From NCBI GenBank assembly GCA_026936105.1, contig JAIXKI010000002.1, positions 387,556-451,555 of the forward strand: 64,000 nucleotides of DNA, given 5' to 3'. Numbering within the stretch: the first letter of the stretch is position 1; every line of letters starts with the position of its first letter. Below, one piece after another: positions 46,428-56,220 of the stretch. This stretch comes from Chitinophagales bacterium (GTDB taxonomy: Bacteria > Bacteroidota > Bacteroidia > Chitinophagales > Chitinophagaceae). The notes below the pieces were generated by a model. That model worked only from the letters and a program-made list of their open reading frames with translations, searched no databases and was not told the origin of the DNA. The translations under genes and the position numbers were made by a program.

Positions 46428-47324
46428 ATGTGGCAGGACTTATTGGAGCGATTAAGATCGGGTGATGCAAGGGCTTTGGCCCGCAGCATTTCTATGGTGG
46501 AAAATGAATTGCCGGAATACGAACTCATGCTTCGGAATCTTCCTTCTTCCAATACAAAGATCATCGGTATCACAGGCCCGCCGGGTTCGGGAAAAAGCAC
46601 ATTGACGAATGCACTGATCGGCTATATGATCGGGAATAGAAAAAAAGTTGCAGTGATATGTGTGGATCCTTCTTCCCCTTTTAATCATGGTGCCGTACTG
46701 GGCGACCGTATACGCATGAATGAGTGGTACACTCACCCTGATGTTTACATACGTTCACTGGCATCCAGAGGTTCTTTGGGAGGTTTGCATCCTAAGACTA
46801 TTGAGATCACCGATCTGCTGAAAGCTTCCCGCTTCGATCATATTATTGTTGAAACAGTGGGAGTGGGGCAAAGTGAAGTGGAAATTGCGGGATTGGCGGA
46901 TATCACCATCGTTGTGGTGGTGCCCGAGGCAGGCGATGAAGTGCAAACAATGAAAGCGGGGCTTATGGAGATCGCCGATATTTTCGTGGTAAATAAAGCC
47001 GACCGACCTGATGCAGATCTTTTTGTAAAAAACCTGAGGACGATGATGGCCCCTGCTTTTCATACACGTTATCATGAAGTGCCGGTTATAAAAACGATCG
47101 CCATTCAAAAAGAGACCGTAAAAGATTTGTATGATGCGGTGATTCACGAGCTTCACAAAGCACATTCTTCGGAAAAAAGACTTCACCTTCTTGCAGAAAA
47201 AGCTTTCTGGCTGATACAGCAAAAAAGGATGAAGGATGTGGACCGTGCAAAACTCAGGCAAGAAATTGAGCAGCTATCCCTTCAGAATAAATTCAACCTT
47301 TACAGATTTGTTGACCGTTTCTGA
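46428..47324 (+). CDS. meaB: MeaB/ArgK-family GTPase
   Basis: 298 residues. The G-protein chaperone of methylmalonyl-CoA mutase. P-loop ITGPPGSGKSTL at about 48-59, VICVDPSSPFNHGAVLGDR (switch I), ETVGVGQSEVE (G3 region), and NKAD (G4) are intact. The mutase genes are not in this window. Its start is 28 bp from the divergent O-antigen-ligase gene. Confidence 0.94.
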   Translation: MWQDLLERLRSGDARALARSISMVENELPEYELMLRNLPSSNTKIIGITGPPGSGKSTLTNALIGYMIGNRKKVAVICVDPSSPFNHGAVLGDRIRMNEWYTHPDVYIRSLASRGSLGGLHPKTIEITDLLKASRFDHIIVETVGVGQSEVEIAGLADITIVVVVPEAGDEVQTMKAGLMEIADIFVVNKADRPDADLFVKNLRTMMAPAFHTRYHEVPVIKTIAIQKETVKDLYDAVIHELHKAHSSEKRLHLLAEKAFWLIQQKRMKDVDRAKLRQEIEQLSLQNKFNLYRFVDRF

Positions 47325-47365
47325 ATAAAAAAGCTGTTTTGCTTTTTTGCAGAAAACAAAACAGC
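47325..47365 (-). terminator. Terminator of the zinc metalloprotease gene
   Basis: Perfect 9-bp arms GCTGTTTTG (47333-47341) and CAAAACAGC (47357-47365) with a 15-nt loop. On the minus strand it is followed by a T6 run. It lies 27 bp past the protease stop and just after the meaB stop, so it may also end meaB. Confidence 0.7.
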
Positions 47366-47392
47366 CTTCTTAAAATTATTGCCTGTCAGAGT

Positions 47393-49843
47393 TCAGTCAA
47401 AATACTCATCCATATCACAACCTATAGGTGCTCCGGGAGGCATTTCTTCGTGAAGAGTGGGGGTGGCTTTCTCAGGGGCTTTCATTCTTTCCAAAGCCAG
47501 CATCAGGTGTGCTTTGTACTGGCTGTTCGAAGAAGATCTGAGTTGCTCTTCTATAAATGATTTGAGATCACTCACTGCTTTTTGTACCACAGCTTTCACT
47601 ATAAAAGAATTATTATCACTGATGCCTGAAGAAAGAAGATAGGTCAGCAGTATCTGTTCATTCTGCATCTGGATCAACCCTTCCATCCCTGTCCGTCTTG
47701 GAGCTTTCCATGTTCTGCCAACAAGAATGTTGATCATTTCTTCCACGCCCAGTCCGCCATTCTCAGCTTCATATTGTATCATACGGTTCAGCCTTTGCGA
47801 ATTGAATAGAAATGAAAGAGGAAAATCTGCAGCGGTCTCCGCGGGAGACAAAGCATCGAATGCCAGGCCGGTTCTTTTTTTGAATAGTTCCTGTGAGGGC
47901 CTGTAGCCTGAAGGCCTTGGCGGAATGAGTTTCAGAATATTTTCAGGTAGCGCCAGCACTTTCGGATCAATGCAATCAATGACCGCATTCAAAGCATTCA
48001 GTTGCTCCTGTTTGCTTACCGCTTGTGTGGCAATTCTTCCATCACCTCTTACAGTGTATGTGTAGTACATACCGCCCACTGTTTTCGTTGCGGCTTCCAG
48101 TTGATACCGGTGAAAAAGATAAACCGGCACCAATACATCTTCCAACATGGCCATGGGTGTGCCGGGGCGAATGTTATTTTCTCCGAACTGTGCCAGGGCT
48201 CTTTCCCTGATTTTCATTACATCTTTCAATTCATTTTCAGCATTGGAGCCAAGGTCCCAAAGATGAGTCTGAGGATGAATGCTGCCTGCCGGCCTTGCAT
48301 CCTGATCGGAAAGAAATTCGAGGTGCCTTTTCTGTGCATCATTCAATATCTTATCCAGCGCTGCTTTTTCATCGGTGCCCTTGGGGAAATCCTGATAACC
48401 CCACAGGATCGTAACTTTATCCCACTCTCCGATCTTTGTTCCGTAAGCATCATCCACACTTATCTCCCCTTTTTTTATGGAAACTGCAGGAGGAGGATAG
48501 TCCATCACACTGGCATTGCCGTCCGCACTTGCAATATAATTGTGTTGCAGCCCAAGAGTATGCCCTAATTCATGGGCAGCCAGTTGCCTTAATCTTGCCA
48601 AAGCCATTTTCAGCATTTTATTATCGCCGGGTATTCCTTTTCCGTAAGGGGCCAGTAAACCTTCTGCGATCAGATAATCCTGACGCACACGGAGTGAACC
48701 CAATGATACATTCCCTTTGATGATCTCACCCGTTCTCGGATCGGTCACGGCAGCGCCATAACTCCATCCTCTTGTCGAGCGGTGTACCCAATTGATCATG
48801 TTGTAACGGATATCCATCGGATCGGCATCTTCAGGCAGTATCTTCACCTGGAATGCATTTTTATAACCTGCCGCTTCAAATGCCTGGTTCCACCATGATG
48901 CGCCTTCCAAAAGGGCGCTGCGTATTGGCTCAGGAGTTCCATTATCGAGATAATAAACGATCGGTTTTACTGGTTCGCTCATTTTAGCATTGGGATCTCT
49001 TTTCTTCAGCCGGTGACGTGCAATAAAATATTTGTTGATTGGTTCTGATACCGGTGTGGCATAATCCATGTAAGAGATATCGAAATATCCCGAACGGGGA
49101 TCAAATACCCTCGGCTGGTAATCATTATCCGGTAACTGAACAAAAGAATGATGCATGCGTAAGGTGACCGCATCTGCAGAAGGAGCGACCGTTTGAACAA
49201 AACGTCCGATAGTCCCATCCGTATTGACAAAAGTGATGGTAGTTTCAATTTCTGTATTCAATGGAAAATTCCTTGTGTAAGGAAGATAAAATGCAGAACG
49301 GCTTTTATCTACTGAAAAATTTCCCTGCTTGTTGAAGCGCAGGGTGTTTGATACCTGCATTGCATCCCTTAATAAGAAATCTGTTGCATCAATGAGATAG
49401 TGATCACCGGTGGCTGCCTCAACCGGAAATCCCCATAGCGCTGATTGCGCAAAAGATTCTTCAACTGCTTTTTTTTCATTAATGTCGTTGGTAATTGCCC
49501 TGAAGTTATAATTGGGTTGCACCAATAAAATTTTCGGGCCTGCTTTTACAAATTTTACTACACGACCTCTGCCCTGAAGGCCTCTGTCCAGACCAACATC
49601 ATTGGAGCCCAATCCTCCGGGTAAGGATACCTGGTACAATATCTCGGTATCCAGCTTATTTATTTCAAGGAATATCTTTCCGGTAGTTTGGTCCCAATAA
49701 TAGTTCAGGAAGCCTTCATGTTTTTCGAGTCCTTTGGTTTTATCTTCTATGGATGGAGTTCCCTGTTTGCCCGGTTGCTGATTCTGAGCAGGAGCGGCAA
49801 AGAAAAAAGAAAGTGCCACCGCAAGTAAAAAGAGATTCTTCAT
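47393..49843 (-). CDS. Secreted zinc metalloprotease, DUF5117/DUF5118 type
   Basis: 816 residues with a signal peptide (MKNLFLLAVALSFFFAAPAQ). An N-terminal DUF5118/5117-type strand-rich region spans about 30-330. The protease core contains HELGHTLGLQHN (HExxHxxGxxH, three zinc ligands) around 426-437, followed by SVMDYP (Met-turn-like). C-terminal part is DUF4953-like. A metzincin-like enzyme acting on exported or extracellular protein; substrates unknown. It has its own terminator; a small CxxC membrane protein follows 66 bp upstream on the same strand. Confidence 0.88.
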   Translation of the reverse strand: MKNLFLLAVALSFFFAAPAQNQQPGKQGTPSIEDKTKGLEKHEGFLNYYWDQTTGKIFLEINKLDTEILYQVSLPGGLGSNDVGLDRGLQGRGRVVKFVKAGPKILLVQPNYNFRAITNDINEKKAVEESFAQSALWGFPVEAATGDHYLIDATDFLLRDAMQVSNTLRFNKQGNFSVDKSRSAFYLPYTRNFPLNTEIETTITFVNTDGTIGRFVQTVAPSADAVTLRMHHSFVQLPDNDYQPRVFDPRSGYFDISYMDYATPVSEPINKYFIARHRLKKRDPNAKMSEPVKPIVYYLDNGTPEPIRSALLEGASWWNQAFEAAGYKNAFQVKILPEDADPMDIRYNMINWVHRSTRGWSYGAAVTDPRTGEIIKGNVSLGSLRVRQDYLIAEGLLAPYGKGIPGDNKMLKMALARLRQLAAHELGHTLGLQHNYIASADGNASVMDYPPPAVSIKKGEISVDDAYGTKIGEWDKVTILWGYQDFPKGTDEKAALDKILNDAQKRHLEFLSDQDARPAGSIHPQTHLWDLGSNAENELKDVMKIRERALAQFGENNIRPGTPMAMLEDVLVPVYLFHRYQLEAATKTVGGMYYTYTVRGDGRIATQAVSKQEQLNALNAVIDCIDPKVLALPENILKLIPPRPSGYRPSQELFKKRTGLAFDALSPAETAADFPLSFLFNSQRLNRMIQYEAENGGLGVEEMINILVGRTWKAPRRTGMEGLIQMQNEQILLTYLLSSGISDNNSFIVKAVVQKAVSDLKSFIEEQLRSSSNSQYKAHLMLALERMKAPEKATPTLHEEMPPGAPIGCDMDEYFD

Positions 49844-49909
49844 AAGCGTTTGTTTTGTGGCGCTTAAGTTATGAAATAAAAGAACAAACCCGGATCCCGT
49901 TTATAAAAA

Positions 49910-50131
49910 TCAGGCAGACTTATTACTTCTCCACCAGCGGTACCCGATATATCCGCCGATGGCAAGAGGAGTGAAAAGAAGATAGAGGATGCCTTCATTG
50001 AGCCCCTGCGCCGGCTTTTCGCCCAACTGCTGGGCAGTTTTAGTGCAGATAGAACATTGCCCTTCCGCAAATTGAGGAGCAAAAAATAGTAAGAGTAATG
50101 AAAAACTTAATATGATAAGCACTTTTTTCAT
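49910..50131 (-). CDS. Small membrane protein with CxxC motif
   Basis: 73 residues. An N-terminal signal-anchor (KKVLIILSFSLLLLFFAP), a periplasmic CSICTKTAQQLGEKPAQG segment, then a second helix (ILYLLFTPLAIGGYIGYRW) and a basic tail. The CxxC could bind a metal or be redox-active. I do not know its function. Located between the metalloprotease and the divergent fusion gene. Confidence 0.6.
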   Translation of the reverse strand: MKKVLIILSFSLLLLFFAPQFAEGQCSICTKTAQQLGEKPAQGLNEGILYLLFTPLAIGGYIGYRWWRSNKSA

Positions 50132-50400
50132 ATTACCGGGTTTAGGCGAAGTTACAATACAATTGAATATGCCCGATGTAAAATTCCCGTTTCCTGTTCT
50201 TTCCGGTAACTATCAAATTAAACGATTTCAAATGGTTAGGCTCTTCGCATGATTATTGGCCATGATTCTCTATTTAGTAAATGTGCCGTCATGCTGAAAA
50301 GATTATTCCGATCAAATTTTTTAAAACAGTAACAGCAGCTGATTTTATTGCGTAACCAACTGATCATCCCTTCTCCTTATCTTAGTAAAAATCTTTATAG

Positions 50401-52908
50401 ATGAGGTCCCTTCTTTTTTCAATTACGCTGATAGCCTGCCTGGCATCTTCTGCTCAAACCAACAAAACGGTTCAGGCATTGGATTCAACCCTGTCGTTAC
50501 TTTATAAAACCGGCCGTTTTAACGGCACAGTATTGTATGCGGAAAAAGGGAAAGTGCTTTATAAAAAAGCATTCGGTATTGTTGACAGCCGAACGAATCA
50601 ACCTTTGACCACCGGATCTTCTTTCAATCTTGCATCAGTGACCAAGCAGTTTATAGGCATGGGTATTTTGATATTACAGGAACAGGGAAAACTGAAGCTT
50701 GATGATGATGTCAGGTATTTTATTCCCGAACTTCCTTATCGGCATATCAGCATCCGTCACTTGTTGACGCATACTTCAGGCATACCTGAATACTTTGATA
50801 TTTTTCAGCGTTACCGCAGTCCGTTGGATACATTGACCAATGACATGATGATACAAATGTTTGCAAAATACCGGCCATCACTGGATTTTGGTACCGGCTC
50901 AAAATGGGAATACAGTAATACCAATTATATACTGCTGGCAAGCATCATTGAAAGAGCATCCAAAAAATCATTAAAAGATTTTATTGCAGATTATATTACT
51001 ATGCCGCTGGGCATGAAAGACACTTATGTTTACACAGACCTCATGCCTTCTGTTCCTCAGAACCATGTGTATGGTTTTTCTGAAGTTGACGGGAAGAAAA
51101 AGCTGAATGACCTGACGAATATGGATGGTGTTGCGGGAGATGGGAATCTTTATTCCTCTGCAGAAGATCTTTTCAAATGGGACCAGGGCCTTTACACTGA
51201 AAAGCTGGTGAAGAGGTCAACACTGCAACAGGCATTTGCTCCAGTCCGCCTGAATAATGATTCTACTTATCCCTATGGGTTCGGCTGGATCATTGAAAAA
51301 GAAAATGAGATCTACCTGCACACCGGCGGATGGGCGGGCTTTGGAAATATCATTTGCAGGGATGTAAAGAATAAAAGAACACTGATTATTCTGAGCAGCG
51401 GAGATAATCCGCTTGGAATTCAAAACGGGAAGTTCGCCTTTCTGGGTAAAGAGGTCAGTATTCCGGCAACTTCTCTTATTACAAATGTTCAGCTTATTGA
51501 TGGAACCGGAACACCGGCAAGAAAAGCATCGGTCCGTATAGAAGGAAAACGGATTATCGCCATTGGCAACCTGACTCCGTTTGAAGGAGAAACAGTGATC
51601 AACGGGAACGGAAAAGTATTGGCCCCCGGCTTTATTGATACGCACAGTCATCTTTTTGGTTCCCTGTCAAATCAATCTGATGCAATAGCTGCGCTTAACC
51701 AGGGTGTTACCACCATTGTCTCGGGACAGGATGGGGAAAGTGATCCGGTTGATAGTGTAAAAGCATTATTACATCGTGTGCCTGTAGCCGTTAATGTGGC
51801 AACTTATACGGGCCACAGCACTTTACGTAAAGCAGTGGTGGGTACAAATGACCTGCACAGGATCGCAACGGCAGATGAAATAAAGAAAATGTCGTCCATG
51901 CTGAACGAAGAGCTGGATAAAGGTTCCCTTGGTTTGTCAACGGGCCTGGAATATGAAGCTGCTTTTTACAGCAATCGTGATGAGATCATAGAACTTGCAA
52001 AAATTGCCGCGATAAAAAAAGCAAGATACATCAGTCATTTACGAAGTGAGGACATAAACCTGAATGATGCAATAGATGAGATCATAAACATCGGTAGAGA
52101 AGCAAAATTACCGGTACAGGTTTCTCATATAAAAATTGCATTAAAGGATAATTGGGGTACTGCACCGGAATTGCTGGCACAGTTGCAAGCCGCCCGTGAT
52201 GAAGGAATTGATATCACTGCCGATTGTTACACGTATGATTTCTGGAACAGCACTATTCGTGTGCTGTTTCCGAAAAAAGATTTTACAAGTCTTGAAGGAG
52301 CCCGGTTTGCCACCGAACATTTATACGATCCTTCCGGCTCCGTCCTGGTGCGTTTTCTTCCTGAACCTGAATATGAAGGTAAAACGGTCAGTGCCATTGC
52401 TGCCATGAGAAAAGAAACGCCGGAGCAGACATTACTTGCCCTGGTTGCTGCTGCAGAGGAGTTTGAAAAAAAACATCCCGGTGAAGATGCAGAGGGCATT
52501 ATGGGTAAAGCGATGAGTGATGATGATGTTTCCCGATTCCTTTCCTGGCAGCATACCAATATCTGCTCTGACGGGGCTATCGGTGGTCATCCCCGTGCTT
52601 ATGGCACATTTACAAGATTCCTGGGAAGATATATCCGTGATAAAAAGATCATGTCTTTGGAAACAGCAGTCAATAAAATGACGGCACTGGCTGCAGAACA
52701 CACAGGCATCAGGATGCGTGGTGTTGTTGCAGATGGTTTTTATGCGGACCTTGTGTTGTTCGACCCTGAAACTGTCATGGACAATGCGGATATCAATAAC
52801 CCGAAAACTTTATCGGATGGTATTCTGAAAGTCTGGGTTAATGGAGTGGAGGTTTATAGCAATAAACAAATGACCGGTAAATACCCGGGAGTATTTATTA
52901 AAAGATGA
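50401..52908 (+). CDS. Beta-lactamase-family hydrolase fused to D-aminoacylase-like amidohydrolase
   Basis: 835 residues with a signal peptide (to about 18). The N-terminal half is a class C-type serine hydrolase: SVTK at 79-82, YSN at 171-173 and HTGG at 307-310. From about 361 an amidohydrolase follows: VQLIDGTG, GKVLAPGFIDTHSH with HxH at 415-417, a later QVSHIKIALKDNWG metal-lysine area and SDGAIGGHPRAYGTF, all like N-acyl-D-amino-acid deacylase. It could process D-amino-acid-containing peptides or N-acyl-D-residues in the periplasm. Both modules look intact, and the frame is continuous, so this is a true fusion rather than an artefact. Confidence 0.87.
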   Translation: MRSLLFSITLIACLASSAQTNKTVQALDSTLSLLYKTGRFNGTVLYAEKGKVLYKKAFGIVDSRTNQPLTTGSSFNLASVTKQFIGMGILILQEQGKLKLDDDVRYFIPELPYRHISIRHLLTHTSGIPEYFDIFQRYRSPLDTLTNDMMIQMFAKYRPSLDFGTGSKWEYSNTNYILLASIIERASKKSLKDFIADYITMPLGMKDTYVYTDLMPSVPQNHVYGFSEVDGKKKLNDLTNMDGVAGDGNLYSSAEDLFKWDQGLYTEKLVKRSTLQQAFAPVRLNNDSTYPYGFGWIIEKENEIYLHTGGWAGFGNIICRDVKNKRTLIILSSGDNPLGIQNGKFAFLGKEVSIPATSLITNVQLIDGTGTPARKASVRIEGKRIIAIGNLTPFEGETVINGNGKVLAPGFIDTHSHLFGSLSNQSDAIAALNQGVTTIVSGQDGESDPVDSVKALLHRVPVAVNVATYTGHSTLRKAVVGTNDLHRIATADEIKKMSSMLNEELDKGSLGLSTGLEYEAAFYSNRDEIIELAKIAAIKKARYISHLRSEDINLNDAIDEIINIGREAKLPVQVSHIKIALKDNWGTAPELLAQLQAARDEGIDITADCYTYDFWNSTIRVLFPKKDFTSLEGARFATEHLYDPSGSVLVRFLPEPEYEGKTVSAIAAMRKETPEQTLLALVAAAEEFEKKHPGEDAEGIMGKAMSDDDVSRFLSWQHTNICSDGAIGGHPRAYGTFTRFLGRYIRDKKIMSLETAVNKMTALAAEHTGIRMRGVVADGFYADLVLFDPETVMDNADINNPKTLSDGILKVWVNGVEVYSNKQMTGKYPGVFIKR

Positions 52909-53021
52909 GATCAAATGATGGCAGGTCAAAAAATCTGTGATAAAAAAACCGGCCATTGATCTGTTGTTTTGCAGATTCTGATCCATTACGGTATCTTATT
53001 TCAATTCTTATCTTTATCCGG

Positions 53022-53675
53022 ATGGAAAAAGAAATTTTATTGGCCGCAAAGACCTTATGGAATTATCACCTGATGCACCAGCCGCTCCAACCAGCTGAAT
53101 GTATCCTGACATTGGGAAGCCATGATCTTCGTGTAGCAGACAGAGCAGCAGAATTATTTTATCAGAATATGGCGCCCCTGATCATCATGTCAGGCGGGTT
53201 GGGCAATCTTACCAAAGAGCTTTGGAAAGAAAAAGAAGCAGACCTGTTTGCAAAAAGAGCTGTCAGTCTTGGTGTACCGGAAGAAAATATCCTGATAGAA
53301 AACCGGTCAACCAATACCGGGGAAAATATTCGCTTTACCCGTGACCTGCTTGCTTCGAAAGGTATGGATCCGGAGAGTTTCATTCTGGTACAAAAACCTT
53401 ATATGGAGCGGCGGACGTTTGCCACCTTTAAAAAACAATGGCCCGGAAAAGATTTTTCAGTTACTTCTCCGCAGATCAGTTTTGAAGATTATCCTTCGCA
53501 GGAGATACCGGTGGAAAGAGTGATCAACATCATGGTGGGAGACCTTCAGCGGATCGTTGAATATCCCGCAAAAGGATTCCAGATCCCACAGGAAGTGCCC
53601 GAAGCAGTCATGGATGCTTTTCATGTTTTGATTCGTTCGGGATTTGACAAGCATTTGATTCGGGAGGATAGGTAA
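53022..53675 (+). CDS. YdcF-like (DUF218) protein
   Basis: 217 residues from ATG 53022 (the frame extends upstream to a TTG, giving a hydrophobic leader unlikely to be coding). The DUF218/ElyC-SanA-YdcF fold is seen in ILTLGSHDLRVADRAAELF, IIMSGGLG, and ENRSTNTGENIRFTRDLL. No membrane segment. YdcF of E. coli binds SAM; the role is unclear. It is 49 bp before the phosphodiesterase gene. Confidence 0.82.
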   Translation: MEKEILLAAKTLWNYHLMHQPLQPAECILTLGSHDLRVADRAAELFYQNMAPLIIMSGGLGNLTKELWKEKEADLFAKRAVSLGVPEENILIENRSTNTGENIRFTRDLLASKGMDPESFILVQKPYMERRTFATFKKQWPGKDFSVTSPQISFEDYPSQEIPVERVINIMVGDLQRIVEYPAKGFQIPQEVPEAVMDAFHVLIRSGFDKHLIREDR

Positions 53676-53723
53676 AAATATTTCTATACCTTATTTCTGT
53701 TCTTTTTAAGAAAATCAAGCCGC

Positions 53724-54674
53724 ATGAAAAAAGTGAATGTTCTGATCCTGTTTTTTCTTTTTTTTATCACTGATCTTCCTGCTCAGCAAAAGACCTTTCA
53801 GGTGGTGCCGCTTGGAGTAAAGGGAGGACTTGATGAAAGCAATTTATCTTCTTACATGGTTGCACCGGCGGGTTCGGATAAATATATATGCCTGGATGCA
53901 GGCACCTTGTATTCAGGTATCCGTAAGGCAAGGGAAAGTGGCGCCTTCCGTAAGCCGGTATTATCTGTATTGAAAGAAAACATAAAAGGCTATTTCATTT
54001 CACACGGCCATCTGGATCACCTGGCCGGAATGGTAATCAATTCACCGGATGATACAAGCAAGAATATTTATGCGCTTCCGCAAACAATAGACATTTTGAA
54101 GGATCACTATTTCACCTGGGAGGCCTGGGCAAACTTTGCTGACAAGGGAGAAAAACCAACTTTAGATAAATATCATTACGTTGAATTAAGTGAAGGAAAA
54201 GAAATTTCAGCAGACAATACAGAGATGTATGTCACTGCTTTTCCGCTCAGTCATGTAAACCCGTATCAAAGTACCGCTTTCCTGGTCAGGTATAATGATG
54301 AGTACCTGCTTTACCTCGGGGATACCGGAGCTGACCCGGTTGAAAAGTCAACAAAACTGGAAGAACTCTGGAAATATGTTTCTCCCATTATTAAAGATTC
54401 GAAACTTAAAGCGTTGTTCATTGAGGTTTCTTTTCCTGACAGTCAGCCGGATTCCAAACTCTTTGGCCACCTGACTCCCAAATGGCTGATGAAGGAAATG
54501 GAAGTATTAAGCAGCTATACGGGCAAAGTGGCTTTGAAAGGTTTACCGGTTGTGATCACTCATATAAAACCTTCGGGAAATAATGAACCGGTAATTAAAA
54601 AAGAATTGAAAAAAAATAATCTGCTGCAACTAAAGATCATTTTTCCGGTACAGGGGAAAAAAATGATCTTCTGA
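53724..54674 (+). CDS. Class II cyclic-nucleotide phosphodiesterase, exported
   Basis: 316 residues with a signal peptide (to about 21, KVNVLILFFLFFITDLPAQ). The metallo-beta-lactamase-like class II PDE motif HGHLDHLAG (HxHLDHxxG) is present near 92-100, with further ligands in SHVNP, LGDTG and the FGHLTPKW segment. This family (yeast PDE1, Vibrio CpdP) cleaves 3',5'-cyclic nucleotides. A periplasmic location suggests scavenging of external cAMP. Short gap (48 bp) after the YdcF-like gene. Confidence 0.88.
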   Translation: MKKVNVLILFFLFFITDLPAQQKTFQVVPLGVKGGLDESNLSSYMVAPAGSDKYICLDAGTLYSGIRKARESGAFRKPVLSVLKENIKGYFISHGHLDHLAGMVINSPDDTSKNIYALPQTIDILKDHYFTWEAWANFADKGEKPTLDKYHYVELSEGKEISADNTEMYVTAFPLSHVNPYQSTAFLVRYNDEYLLYLGDTGADPVEKSTKLEELWKYVSPIIKDSKLKALFIEVSFPDSQPDSKLFGHLTPKWLMKEMEVLSSYTGKVALKGLPVVITHIKPSGNNEPVIKKELKKNNLLQLKIIFPVQGKKMIF

Positions 54675-54909
54675 TTCGTCCCGGGTTCTGACGCTTTTCA
54701 AAAAACCGTACGAGGCACTCTTATGCAAATTAAGGAATTGCGAAAGTAAAAATCACAGGGATGCCTATAACTGCAAGAATCCTTTTCACTATGGCTAATT
54801 TAGGGCAAAGTCATAATAAAACGGATAAATGATCGTTCTATAAAATCCGTGCCTCAGGGTTTTATGGCTTTAGTCAAGCAATGTAATATCAATATATAAA
54901 ACACCCACC

Positions 54910-56055
54910 ATGAAAAAGTACCTGTTCGCCCTCTGCCTTTGCAGTCTTTCTGTTGTTTATTGTGCAGCACAAACCACTGCAAAAGAATGGTTTGATAAAG
55001 GAATCTCGCTTAAAAAAGATACTAAATACAAGGAGGCTATTGATGCATTTAAAAAATCAGTGGCACTTCAATCTTCTTATTCAGAAGCCTGGCACCAGTT
55101 AGGCTGGTGTTACAACGAGCTGGGACAATATAATGATGCCATTACGGCATTAAAGAAAGAGGAATTAAATAATCCGAAAGACAAAGCCTCAACCAATTTT
55201 GAAATGGGCTATGCCTATGAAGGCCTGAAAAAATTTGATGAAGCAATAACCCGTTTTAGCAATACAATAGACCTGGATGATGAATATGGATCTGCCTATA
55301 AAGAAAGAGGCTATTGCTATTTCAAGAAAAAAGATTATGAAAAGGCGCTGAGCGATTTCAACGAATACACGACCCTTACAGAAAATATTGAAGATGCCGA
55401 TTTCTATTACAGAAAAGGATGGTGTGAAAATGAAGTGGGCGAATACGATAATGCAATAGAATCATTGAAAAATTGTGTAGCAATAGACGATACCTATTCG
55501 GATGCTTTTTCCGAATTAGGTTATGCCTATAATCAACTCAATAAGAATGACGAAGCTATTGCTAATTACCGCACCGCAATGAACCTGGACAAAGGAACAG
55601 ATTCCCGCTCCATACTTGGCATTGCAGACGTATATTACGATAAACTGAAAAATTATGATTCGGCTACTGTCTATTATGAAAAAGGATTGCAGCTTCAGAA
55701 AGACAATAAAACCGCTTATTACAAGTTAGGCTGGTGCTATAACGACAAGGAAGAATATGCCAATGCTATTTCTCCTTTAAAGCAGGCCCTGGCGCTTGAT
55801 CCGGACTACAACGAGGCAAAAACGGAGTTAGGTTTTGCTAATTATAAATTGGGCCGTTATGATGATGCGTTGGATCTTTTCCGCCAGATTAGGAATAAAA
55901 ATTCCAAAGATGAACTATCTCGCTACTATGCTGGTTTTTGTTATTATTACAAAAACGACCAGCTGAATCTGCAACAAATGATCACCCAACTTACCAATCT
56001 TAATACTACCCAATCGCTGAAATACGCAGAAACGCTGAAAAAGTATATCAAGTAA
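54910..56055 (+). CDS. Secreted TPR protein
   Basis: 381 residues: a signal peptide (KKYLFALCLCSLSVVYCAAQ, with a Cys near the cut site) and about nine tetratricopeptide repeats of 34 residues, e.g. SEAWHQLGWCYNELGQYNDAI, DADFYYRKGWCENEVGEYDNAI and KTAYYKLGWCYNDKEEYANAI. Protein-protein scaffold on the periplasmic side; partners unknown. Isolated gene, followed by an IS remnant. Confidence 0.88.
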   Translation: MKKYLFALCLCSLSVVYCAAQTTAKEWFDKGISLKKDTKYKEAIDAFKKSVALQSSYSEAWHQLGWCYNELGQYNDAITALKKEELNNPKDKASTNFEMGYAYEGLKKFDEAITRFSNTIDLDDEYGSAYKERGYCYFKKKDYEKALSDFNEYTTLTENIEDADFYYRKGWCENEVGEYDNAIESLKNCVAIDDTYSDAFSELGYAYNQLNKNDEAIANYRTAMNLDKGTDSRSILGIADVYYDKLKNYDSATVYYEKGLQLQKDNKTAYYKLGWCYNDKEEYANAISPLKQALALDPDYNEAKTELGFANYKLGRYDDALDLFRQIRNKNSKDELSRYYAGFCYYYKNDQLNLQQMITQLTNLNTTQSLKYAETLKKYIK

Positions 56056-56126
56056 TCTTTTCTTAATAATGCCATGATTTGAAATCAGGACACTGCTAAA
56101 GCTTAAAATAAAAAATATTGGAATAA

Positions 56127-56159
56127 AAAAGAGGCTGCCTCAAAAGGACAGCCTCTTTT
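56127..56159. terminator. Hairpin at the left end of the IS remnant
   Basis: Perfect 11-bp arms AAAAGAGGCTG (56127-56137) and CAGCCTCTTTT (56149-56159). It may end the TPR transcript, and its GAGGCTG...CAAAAGG look is that of an IS1182-type terminal inverted repeat. Confidence 0.6.
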
Positions 56160-56175
56160 CACACTATGTGGAAAC

Positions 56176-56205
56176 AAAAAGCGATGTTTTGAGGCATCGC
56201 TTTTT
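56176..56205. terminator. Hairpin inside the IS leader
   Basis: Perfect 11-bp arms AAAAAGCGATG (56176-56186) and CATCGCTTTTT (56195-56205), an 8-nt loop and T-tracts on both strands, directly upstream of the transposase start. Such hairpins insulate the transposase from outside transcription. Confidence 0.65.
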
Positions 56206-56220
56206 TCATAGACAATATCT

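Noticed and set aside
52956-53021. Hydrophobic N-terminal extension of the YdcF-like protein from a TTG
   Set aside because: The ATG at 53022 gives the expected protein start and the extension is unlike the family.
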